This document shows, piece after piece, positions 58,584-64,000 of a stretch of DNA of 64,000 nucleotides (position 1 is its first letter; each line of letters starts with the position of its first letter). Made by a program: the position numbers and the translations under genes. Under the pieces are notes generated by a model. The model did not search any database, was not told the origin of the DNA, and saw only the letters and a list, made by a program, of their open reading frames with translations. This DNA comes from Hymenobacter cheonanensis. Lineage in GTDB: Bacteria; Bacteroidota; Bacteroidia; Cytophagales; Hymenobacteraceae. The DNA lies in contig NZ_JAUQSW010000014.1 of NCBI RefSeq assembly GCF_030581075.1, positions 57,607 through 121,606 on the forward strand, given 5' to 3'.

Positions 58584-58609
58584 CCGGTCGGGGCTGCAAC
58601 CCCGGCCGG
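58584..58609 (+). terminator. GC-rich hairpin in the leader of the ParB-like gene
   Basis: CCGGTCGGGG-CTGCAA-CCCCGGCCGG with one G-T pair, followed by CCATTTTC. It may attenuate transcription before the ParB-like gene. Confidence 0.6.
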
Positions 58610-58659
58610 CCATTTTCTCAAACGATTTAACCACTAAAACGCCTGCGGGCACAAAGATA

Positions 58660-59499
58660 ATGACCATGTTCCCTTCCTCCTCCGCCGTCGTAACCCCGCT
58701 GGCCGACCTGGCCCAACAAGTAGGCCAGCTCTGCGCCATGCCCACGCCCGAGGCCTCGGCCCCCATTGCCCACGAGGGCACGGTGTACCAAACGAGCGAC
58801 TACGACCTGTTTCACCTACTGCCCGAAAACCGGCCCGTAGACCTGAACCACGTCCGCAAGCTGGTGGCGATGATTACCCAAAGCAACCTGCTGCACATCA
58901 AGCCCCTCGACGTAACGGCCGAGATGGGCGTCATTGACGGGCAGCACCGGCTGGCCGCCGCCCGCGAGCTGGGCCTGCCGGTGTACTACCGAATTGGTCA
59001 GCAGCTGAGCGAGGCCGACATTACGACCCTGAACGTGGCGCAGAAGAACTGGCAGGGCACCGACTACCTGCACTTCTGGACCGTGAAGGGCCGCACCGAC
59101 TACGTGGCCCTGACCGCCTTTCGGCGGCGCCACCCCACCCTGAGCTTTAGCAACGCCAAGATGATGCTGGCCGCCACCAACAAGGGCGGCGCCGAGGAAT
59201 TTCGCGCCGGCCGCTGGAAAGCGGGCGAAGCCTACAAGGCCGAGCAGGTGGCCGAGCTTATCGAGCGCATCGCGGCCGAGGTGCCCACCTTCAAGCAGCC
59301 CAACCACTCGGGCTTCGTGGCGGCCGTGCATCACTGCGTCACCACCCTGGAGGGCTTCGACGGCAAGGAGTTTATGCGCGCCATTCTCTTGCAGCCCCGG
59401 GCCCTGGTGCCCTGCGCCGGCCACAAGCAATTTCTGGAGATGTTCCAGGAAATCTACAACTACCGCAAGGCCGAGGCGAACCGGCTCCGCTTTTTCTAA
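58660..59499 (+). CDS. ParB-like (ParB/Srx fold) protein
   Basis: A 279-residue protein. ENRPVDLNHVRKLVAMITQS and the hallmark VIDGQHRLAAARELGLPVYY correspond to ParB N-terminal boxes; the DGQHR motif is as in phage and DndB-like members of the ParB/sulfiredoxin fold. The C-terminal half is helical (EQVAELIERIAAEVPTFKQP) without a standard ParB centromere-binding HTH. ATG 58660 is preferred; the longer open frame upstream covers the palindrome cluster. The stop overlaps the next start by one base. It could be a CTP-using switch, nuclease or regulator. Confidence 0.8.
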   Translation: MTMFPSSSAVVTPLADLAQQVGQLCAMPTPEASAPIAHEGTVYQTSDYDLFHLLPENRPVDLNHVRKLVAMITQSNLLHIKPLDVTAEMGVIDGQHRLAAARELGLPVYYRIGQQLSEADITTLNVAQKNWQGTDYLHFWTVKGRTDYVALTAFRRRHPTLSFSNAKMMLAATNKGGAEEFRAGRWKAGEAYKAEQVAELIERIAAEVPTFKQPNHSGFVAAVHHCVTTLEGFDGKEFMRAILLQPRALVPCAGHKQFLEMFQEIYNYRKAEANRLRFF

Positions 59500-60185
59500 T
59501 GCTGCCCCGCGCCCAACAGGATGCCCGCCACCGGGAGGTGGTGCGCGCCTACTACGCCACCGGCGATGAAACGCCGCTGGGAACTATGCTGGCCGAGCTG
59601 CGGCCCCGCCTGCTCGATTTTCTCAAGGGCAAGGGCCTGCCACCCGAGCGCCGGGCCGACCTCGTGCAGGAAGCCTTAATGCAGGTACTGACCGGCCTGC
59701 GGGCGCAGAAGTACGCGCCCACGGGTAGTTTGGCCTCCTGGGCGATGGCCGTTTGCTGGCACTGCTTCACCAATAGCTACCACAGCAAGAAAAACAAGCC
59801 CAGCGAGCCCGGCCCCGACGAAAACCCCTTCCTGCTGCTGCCCGCCAGCGTGGCCATGCCCGCCGAGGACTTACCCCTCAGCCAGGAAGACGAGCAGCGC
59901 GCCGGGGCGGTGGTGGCCGCCGCCACCCACGCCGTGCTGGGCCTCGACCCCACGGCCCGCGTGTGCGTGCTGCTGCACTACTACCACGGGCTGAGCGAGC
60001 CGGAAGCCGCCACCCAGCTCGGCATTGCCGAGGCCACCTTCCGCGCCCGCCTGCGCCGGGCCCTGACCAGCCTGCGGGCCTGGGGCCAGCACCACGCCCA
60101 CCTGGCCCCGGCATCCGAAATCTACGCTGCCCTGCCCCGCGTGCACAGCGGCGACTTATTCCGCGAGCCGCAGCTAGCGGCCTAG
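59499..60185 (+). CDS. Element-encoded ECF-like sigma factor
   Basis: A 228-residue sigma-70-family protein. Region 2 includes MLAELRPRLLDFLKGKGLPP, ADLVQEALMQVLTGL and GSLASWAMAVCWHCFTNSYH; region 4 includes DPTARVCVLLHYYHGLSEPE and TQLGIAEATFRARLRRALTS. The start codon shares a base with the ParB-like gene stop (TAATG), so translation is coupled. It may redirect host RNA polymerase to late genes of the element, which would lie to the right outside the window; that is inference. No anti-sigma gene is adjacent. Confidence 0.85.
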   Translation: MLPRAQQDARHREVVRAYYATGDETPLGTMLAELRPRLLDFLKGKGLPPERRADLVQEALMQVLTGLRAQKYAPTGSLASWAMAVCWHCFTNSYHSKKNKPSEPGPDENPFLLLPASVAMPAEDLPLSQEDEQRAGAVVAAATHAVLGLDPTARVCVLLHYYHGLSEPEAATQLGIAEATFRARLRRALTSLRAWGQHHAHLAPASEIYAALPRVHSGDLFREPQLAA

Positions 60186-60198
60186 CGCCCCGTGCCCC

Positions 60199-61044
60199 AT
60201 GAACGGCTACACCCTCGCCAACCAGTTTCGCAAGCTGCGCATCAGCTTCCTGTTCTCCTGCACCGAGGCCGACTTGTTTTACGAGTTGGTGGCCCTGTGC
60301 AACGAGCGGAGCTGGCCTACCGAGTTCCAATACTCAAACCCGCTTCTCTGTGCGACCCTCGGGATTTCGGAGAAATCGCTGATAAGTGCTCGCAACCGAC
60401 TCAAGCAGGCAGGGCTATTGGAATTCACGTCAGGCCATAAGCGCAGCCCCACGGTGTACCGCTTTCTCGACCCCGATGCCGAAATACCCTTACCTCAGGT
60501 AAGCCAAAGCGGCACCCAACGCGGCAGCCAAAGCGGCACCCATACCGGCAGCCAACGCGGCACCTCTATAAATAAGGAAAAAACTAAAAGGAAAACTAAA
60601 CCCTCAGTGCCGGCTGCCGCCGACGAGGTGGGTGAATCAGGGGATGAGGTAAATTCTTCTCCCAACCCACTCCCAGCCTGGCAAACCTGGCTGCTGGCCA
60701 ATGCCCCCGAGGTGCTGCGGCTGAAAACCCCGCTCACCGCCGAGCAGTGGGCCAAGCTCGTGGCCGCCTTCGGGGAGCCGCTGACCCAGGAAGTACTGCT
60801 GGCCATGCAAAACCACGCCGGGCTAGCCAAGAAGTACACCTCGGCCTACCTCACCGCCCTCGACTGGGCCAAGCGCCGCCAGCCGGCCAGCCCCGCCCCA
60901 CCCCCCCAACGCCCGGCACTACCACCCGCCGCCGCCGACCCAGTGCTCAACTATGACTTCCTGGCCGAGCAAGAAGCCCGCGAGCAGGAAGAGCTAACCC
61001 GCCAGCAAGCCGAGTGGCAGGCCACCCACGCCGTGGCCGCCTAG
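60199..61044 (+). CDS. Replication initiator-like protein (winged helix), with internal iterons
   Basis: A 281-residue protein. The N-terminal 95 residues form a winged-helix domain typical of phage replication proteins (FLFSCTEADLFYELVALCNE, LGISEKSLISARNRLKQAGL, PTVYRFL). Residues about 102-122 are a Ser/Gly/Thr/Gln repeat encoded by tandem 12-bp DNA units, followed by a basic AT-rich-encoded stretch (SINKEKTKRKTKPS). The C-terminal half has a DnaD/DnaB-loader-like helical region (EQWAKLVAAFGEPLTQEVLL, YTSAYLTALDWAKRR). It resembles lambda O in carrying its origin inside the gene, and the replicative ATPase gene is close downstream. Confidence 0.78.
   Translation: MNGYTLANQFRKLRISFLFSCTEADLFYELVALCNERSWPTEFQYSNPLLCATLGISEKSLISARNRLKQAGLLEFTSGHKRSPTVYRFLDPDAEIPLPQVSQSGTQRGSQSGTHTGSQRGTSINKEKTKRKTKPSVPAAADEVGESGDEVNSSPNPLPAWQTWLLANAPEVLRLKTPLTAEQWAKLVAAFGEPLTQEVLLAMQNHAGLAKKYTSAYLTALDWAKRRQPASPAPPPQRPALPPAAADPVLNYDFLAEQEAREQEELTRQQAEWQATHAVAA
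60502..60602. repeat. Five tandem 12-bp iterons plus AT-rich stretch: putative replication origin
   Basis: Units AGCCAAAGCGGC, ACCCAACGCGGC, AGCCAAAGCGGC, ACCCATACCGGC and AGCCAACGCGGC are head-to-tail from 60502 to 60561. Directly after, 60564-60602 is A/T-rich (TCTATAAATAAGGAAAAAAC and on) in an otherwise GC-rich gene. Iterons next to an AT-rich unwinding region inside an initiator gene is the lambda-type origin layout. Confidence 0.7.
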
Positions 61045-61070
61045 TCCTCCCCCCCCTTAGCCCCTAGCCC

Positions 61071-61598
61071 ATGTTTTTTGAGTATGACCCCACCGCGACT
61101 CTGGACGGCCGCGCGCGCCTCACCGAACGGGCCCAGGCCCTGCGCAAGACCCTGCTGCCGCTACGCGACTACGCCCAGCACCGGGCCGCTAAGCTCGACA
61201 TCGCTTCGCCCTATGCCCAACCCATCTTCGACCACATCCGGCACCTGGAGACTGCCTTTCAGGCCGTGGCCGACTACCACGCCGCCGTCGAGGAACTGCT
61301 TACCATTCACCTGCCCCGCCAAAAGCAGGCCGAAGCCCAGGAGCTGCTGGCCGAGCGCGAGGCCAACCCCCTGTACCGCCTGGGCTACGTGCGGGGCTAC
61401 CGCCGTGGCCTAACGGTGGGCCAGCAAGCCCACGAGCGGGTGCTGGGCCTCTACGCCCAGCACGCCATCCTACCTACTCCGCCCGGCTACACGTCCTCAC
61501 CCCTGGTGCAGCGGGTGCAGGCCTTCCTGGCCCGGCTGGGCCAGCGCCACGCCGCCGAGGGCTTCGGCCCCATCCTGCCACCCGCCCAAGCCGCCTGA
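61071..61598 (+). CDS. Hypothetical 175-residue helical protein of the replication module
   Basis: Mostly helical and charged (RLTERAQALRKTLLPLRDYA, FQAVADYHAAVEELLTIHLP, KQAEAQELLAEREANPLYRL), with GYVRGYRRGLTVGQQAHERV in the middle. It lies 26 bp after the initiator gene and 1 bp before the replicative ATPase gene, so it is in the same operon. A helicase-loader role is possible by position; no motif supports it directly. Confidence 0.6.
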   Translation: MFFEYDPTATLDGRARLTERAQALRKTLLPLRDYAQHRAAKLDIASPYAQPIFDHIRHLETAFQAVADYHAAVEELLTIHLPRQKQAEAQELLAEREANPLYRLGYVRGYRRGLTVGQQAHERVLGLYAQHAILPTPPGYTSSPLVQRVQAFLARLGQRHAAEGFGPILPPAQAA

Positions 61599-61599
61599 G

Positions 61600-62730
61600 A
61601 TGGGACTCTTCGACGACTTCACCACCCCGGCGCTGGCCACAGGCCCGCCGGCCGACACTACCCGCCCCGACCCGGCCGGCGCCCTGCGCCCGCTCGACGA
61701 CGCCACCTGGGGCCGCATGCAGCACGACTACCAGCACGGCCGCACCAAGGGCGAAACCACTCACCTGCCGGCCCTGGATGAGCACTTCAAGTGGATGGCC
61801 GGCTACTGCAACGTGTGGACCGGCTGGCCCGGCGACGGCAAGACCGAGTTTATCTATCAATTGCTCTTGCTGCGGGCCGTGTTCAAGCGCAAGAAATCGG
61901 CCATCTTCTCGCCCGAGAACATGCCTGAGGAGCAGATTTACGACCAGCTCATCCACGCCCTCACCGGCCAGAATCCTGACCGCAGCTGGGCCAATCACTT
62001 AGCGATGAACCGCTACGCGCTGGCCAAGGAGTTCGTGCGGGCGCACTTCCTGGTAGTGTACCCCGGCAAGGGCATGGGCCGCACCCCGCAGCACCTGCTG
62101 GGCTACTTCGAGGCCGCCATTGCCAAGCACGGCGTCAGCCACTGCCTGCTCGACCCCTGGAACAAGGTAGACCACTCGGCCATGAACGCGCTGGGTGGCT
62201 ACGAGGCTTACCTGACCAACGTGCTGGGCCAGCTCACCGACTGGACCGTGGACACCAAGCAGAGCCTCACCATCACGGCCCACCCCAAGCGGCTCGACGG
62301 GATGAAGTACGGCCAGGCCCGACCTATCCCCGACGGCACCAGCATTTCGGGTGGGCAGACCTGGGAGAACATGGCCCACGTCATCGGCACGGTCTACCGC
62401 CCCTACAAGCACCTGCCCCGCACCGACCCGCTGTTTCGGGAGGTAGCCATCTACCTGCACAAAATCAAGAGCCACAAGCTCGTGGGCTTCCCCGGCAGCA
62501 TAGGCGAGGGCAGCGAGCGCCCCGACATCAGCCTGAGCTACGACTGGCAGCAGGCCCGCTACCTGCTCAACGGCGTGAGCCCGCTGGCCTGCGCCACGGC
62601 CGAAGGCTTCTACATCCCGGCCGCTGAGCTCAACGCCCACCACGCCGCGCCGGGCCTGCGCACGGCAACAACCAACGAGTTCAATAACTGGCACCCCCAC
62701 GGCAGACCCATCACCCTACCCGCCGCATGA
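61600..62730 (+). CDS. DnaB/Twinkle-like replicative helicase ATPase domain
   Basis: A 376-residue RecA-fold ATPase. Walker A is VWTGWPGDGKTEFIYQLLL (GxxGxGKT). KKSAIFSPENMPEEQIYDQL corresponds to the DnaB/Twinkle FSlEMp motif, and HCLLDPWNKVDH is the Walker B strand. LTITAHPKRLDG (motif with sensor His) and ISGGQTWENMAHVIGTVYRP resemble the DNA-binding/arginine-finger region of phage Twinkle-type helicases. There is no N-terminal primase or DnaG-interaction domain. Likely unwinds DNA at the origin in the upstream initiator gene. It overlaps the next gene by four bases. Confidence 0.82.
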   Translation: MGLFDDFTTPALATGPPADTTRPDPAGALRPLDDATWGRMQHDYQHGRTKGETTHLPALDEHFKWMAGYCNVWTGWPGDGKTEFIYQLLLLRAVFKRKKSAIFSPENMPEEQIYDQLIHALTGQNPDRSWANHLAMNRYALAKEFVRAHFLVVYPGKGMGRTPQHLLGYFEAAIAKHGVSHCLLDPWNKVDHSAMNALGGYEAYLTNVLGQLTDWTVDTKQSLTITAHPKRLDGMKYGQARPIPDGTSISGGQTWENMAHVIGTVYRPYKHLPRTDPLFREVAIYLHKIKSHKLVGFPGSIGEGSERPDISLSYDWQQARYLLNGVSPLACATAEGFYIPAAELNAHHAAPGLRTATTNEFNNWHPHGRPITLPAA

Positions 62731-63275
62731 GCTGCCCCCACCTGCACCCCGACACGCTGGTCGCCTGCACCCAGGCCGCCCACGCCTACGACCCGGCTTG
62801 CTACTGCGTCATTCACTGGAACTACCGCGACGCCCCACCCGGCCGCAAGTACCTCAAGTACCCGAGTAAATGGCTGGAGGCAAGCGTGTACCGCTCCCTG
62901 CCCGCAGGCACGCCCGACCGCTGGGTGCTGGCCGTCGCCGCCGACACCGGCCCCAACCTGCTACGCTTGCTGCGGCAGGAGCTAGCCGCCGTTGCCCAGG
63001 GCCAGCGGCCCGACCCCTCGCTGCTTGCTAGTACCTACTACTGCCAGGCGGTGCGCACTGCCGTTGCGCACCCACTACTACCGGCTAGGCAGCTCGTTCG
63101 AAGCCTGCACGCCCTGGCCGCCCGGCTGCCCAACTACGAAGCCGAGGCGCTGGCTACAGAGCTGGAAGCCGCCATTGACGAGCGCGCCGGCCAGGCCCAC
63201 CGCCCACCCGAGGGCGGCGGCTGGATTGCCTCGCAGCCCCGCACTACGCACGAGGTACCGGCTTTCCCGCCGTGA
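62727..63275 (+). CDS. Hypothetical 182-residue protein coupled to the helicase gene
   Basis: Starts within the helicase stop (ATGA overlap), so translation is coupled. The N-terminus has Cys/His residues (SCPHLHPDTLVACTQAAHAY, ACYCVIHWNYRD) that could bind zinc. The rest is helical (LLRLLRQELAAVAQGQRPDP, RQLVRSLHALAARLPNYEAE). No family recognised; a helicase cofactor is possible from coupling. Confidence 0.62.
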   Translation: MSCPHLHPDTLVACTQAAHAYDPACYCVIHWNYRDAPPGRKYLKYPSKWLEASVYRSLPAGTPDRWVLAVAADTGPNLLRLLRQELAAVAQGQRPDPSLLASTYYCQAVRTAVAHPLLPARQLVRSLHALAARLPNYEAEALATELEAAIDERAGQAHRPPEGGGWIASQPRTTHEVPAFPP

Positions 63276-63394
63276 GTGCCCCCTTCATCTACGGCCACTG
63301 CTGGCACCACCACTGGCCGCCGATGGACCCGAAGCAGGATGCCAGAACGCTGCCCCTTACGGAAGCCGCGACACATCTGCAATCACCCCAATAG
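63272..63394 (+). CDS. Possible 40-residue peptide overlapping the previous stop
   Basis: GTG at 63272 overlaps the preceding stop in a GTGA arrangement. The product begins SAPFIYGHCWHHHWPPMDPK and ends THLQSPQ. The tight overlap and His/Trp-rich start favour translation, but the size leaves it uncertain. Its end is antisense to the gene at 63357. Confidence 0.3.
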   Translation: MSAPFIYGHCWHHHWPPMDPKQDARTLPLTEAATHLQSPQ

Positions 63395-63605
63395 CACCAG
63401 CTGCCAGCAATATGCCACAGCCAATCACTGCCCGTTCCAGCCACTTAACCTTCTCAATGCTGGCTCCCTTTCCAACTGCTAGCTGCTGCCTAGCCTGTTC
63501 GCGAAGGCGAATTGCAGGGCCGGTCAGAATAGCCCCTAATCCTAGCAAAAAGAGCGGTATCGTATTGGCCTTGTGGGTGGTCACAACAACTAAAAGTAAG
63601 CTCAT
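63357..63605 (-). CDS. Two-helix small membrane protein
   Basis: An 82-residue protein: MSLLLVVVTTHKANTIPLFL leads into a first helix (IPLFLLGLGAILTGPAI), a basic/charged loop (RLREQARQQLAVGKGASIEK) and a second helix (AVIGCGILLAAGAIGVIADV). The two-helix form with a charged hinge resembles small holin- or spanin-like proteins but also many unrelated peptides. It is the only minus-strand gene of good quality right of the repressor. Confidence 0.5.
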   Translation of the reverse strand: MSLLLVVVTTHKANTIPLFLLGLGAILTGPAIRLREQARQQLAVGKGASIEKVKWLERAVIGCGILLAAGAIGVIADVSRLP

Positions 63606-63634
63606 ACCACGAAGGTAGTGGCTAGTTCCTCTCC

Positions 63635-63778
63635 ATGAGCCCTTACAACGACCCCGCTGTGTCGGCTGGCGAGATAGCCGACTACCTCGACCAGTTGCGC
63701 ATTGAAGCTACCCCTTCACCTCGACCAGCTGCGACCACGCCACCTAGGCAGCTACATACCCTCGAAGAAATAAAATAG
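63635..63778 (+). CDS. Possible 47-residue peptide
   Basis: Reads MSPYNDPAVSAGEIADYLDQ, then a Pro/Ala/Thr-rich middle and ends LHTLEEIK. The helical acidic N-terminus looks plausible for a small phage protein. No family recognised. Confidence 0.35.
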   Translation: MSPYNDPAVSAGEIADYLDQLRIEATPSPRPAATTPPRQLHTLEEIK

Positions 63779-63868
63779 CCAACCGATTGCCCCAAACGCA
63801 GTGCCTGCTAGTGCTAGTAATAGCACCGTCCGAAAATACTGTTTTTGAAAGGATTCCTTGAGATTCAT
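63752..63868 (-). CDS. Possible 38-residue single-pass membrane peptide
   Basis: Reads MNLKESFQKQYFRTVLLLAL followed by a hydrophobic run (AGTAFGAIGWLFYFFEGM): basic start, then one membrane helix, a composition unlikely by chance. Its last 27 bases overlap 63635-63778 on the other strand, so the two could exclude or regulate each other. Confidence 0.4.
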   Translation of the reverse strand: MNLKESFQKQYFRTVLLLALAGTAFGAIGWLFYFFEGM

Positions 63869-64000
63869 TCTGCAAAACTAATGCCCCGCACTGCCGCCCG
63901 AGTAGATGCCAACCAGCCCGCAGTCGTCGAACGGTTGCGGGCTACTGGCCTTTAACGAAGACGAGCGTGTAGATACTGCTGCTGCCCGGTCCAAACGTGC
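63869..64000 (+). other. Window edge with two overlapping short frames
   Basis: ATG 63881 reads MPRTAARVDANQPAVVERLR to a stop at 63955; this resembles the start of VRR-NUC/HNH-type phage nucleases (RxDANQxxIVxxLR), cut short. A second frame from ATG 63906 (MPTSPQSSNGCGLLAFNEDE) is open to the window end. I cannot decide between them. Confidence 0.3.

Larger units (their letters stand above)
49345..64000. mobile_element. Prophage-like or satellite-like integrated element, right end outside window
   Basis: Contains integrase (minus), a defence-type cassette, a CI/LexA-like repressor, a divergent operator region, and an early module of Cro-position protein, excisionase-like HTH, ParB-like protein, sigma factor, replication initiator with iterons and replicative ATPase. 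No terminase, portal, capsid or conjugation gene is visible up to the window end, so temperate phage, satellite and integrative element all remain open. Confidence 0.75.

Noticed and set aside
60502..60561. Short tandem units considered as a CRISPR array
   Set aside because: Repeats are 12 bp, contiguous and without spacers; they are iterons. No CRISPR-like repeat-spacer pattern was seen anywhere in the window.
49345..64000. Complete temperate prophage
   Set aside because: No terminase, portal, capsid, tail or lysis gene can be identified within the window, so completeness cannot be claimed.

Overview
The window looks like chromosome of a GC-rich Bacteroidota of the Hymenobacter/Cytophagales type. 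Visible reasons are the high GC, the TAnnTTTG -7 promoter boxes (for example before the tRNA-Pro/tRNA-Arg unit), a type IX secretion C-terminal domain on a subtilisin-like protease, and the family make-up (DoxX, BamA-like barrels, BLUF, DUF1223, a class II aldolase). The genus is inferred, not proven.

Bases 1-41700 are mostly housekeeping. In order they hold a tripartite RND efflux operon (permease cut by the window edge, adaptor, outer-membrane factor), DoxX, an ABC exporter, an SPFH protein, a glycosyltransferase, and a very large calcineurin-phosphatase/kinase-like/outer-membrane-barrel protein next to a second barrel. Then come a RhuM-Fic protein, an exopolyphosphatase (Ppx/GppA) gene facing polyphosphate kinase, and a small accessory patch at 20.8-24.3 kb: an FtsZ-C-domain-like ORF, a decayed sigma-70 fragment, an AT-rich PD-(D/E)XK-like gene, a WYL regulator and a decayed Uma2 gene. 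After that follow UbiB/AarF, DinB, a thioesterase and methyltransferase, DUF2256, a molybdopterin oxidoreductase with its cytochrome b, DUF1223, a sigma/anti-sigma pair, an amidohydrolase, a secreted S8 protease, fructose-bisphosphate aldolase, a GNAT acetyltransferase, gyrB and two tRNAs.

Bases 41.7-49.3 kb are a low-density accessory stretch: two SpoIIAA-like paralogs, a BLUF photoreceptor, a tRNA-Ala, an integrase remnant and at least three genes broken by frameshift or nonsense. A 13-bp motif that is the 3' end of tRNA-Ala recurs (inverted) next to the integrase remnant and, with one change, next to the intact integrase. I read this as successive insertions of tRNA-targeting elements, the older one decaying.

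From about 49.3 kb to the window end lies a younger prophage-like or satellite-like element. It has an integrase, a few small secreted or membrane proteins, an AT-rich two-gene cassette (DUF4297/Cap4-like nuclease plus SMC-like ATPase with a CxxC hook, resembling Lamassu or ABC-three-component defence), and a CI/LexA-like repressor reading in the same direction as the cassette. Across a divergent operator region are early genes: a small Cro-position protein, an excisionase-like HTH protein, a ParB-like protein, an ECF-like sigma factor, a replication initiator carrying five 12-bp iterons and an AT-rich stretch inside its own gene, and a DnaB/Twinkle-like ATPase. No capsid, terminase or tail gene is visible before the window ends.

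The best candidates for novelty are the nuclease-ATPase cassette in the repressor operon, the internal iteron origin, and the PD-(D/E)XK/WYL pair. All functional calls rest on motifs read by eye; no database search was run.
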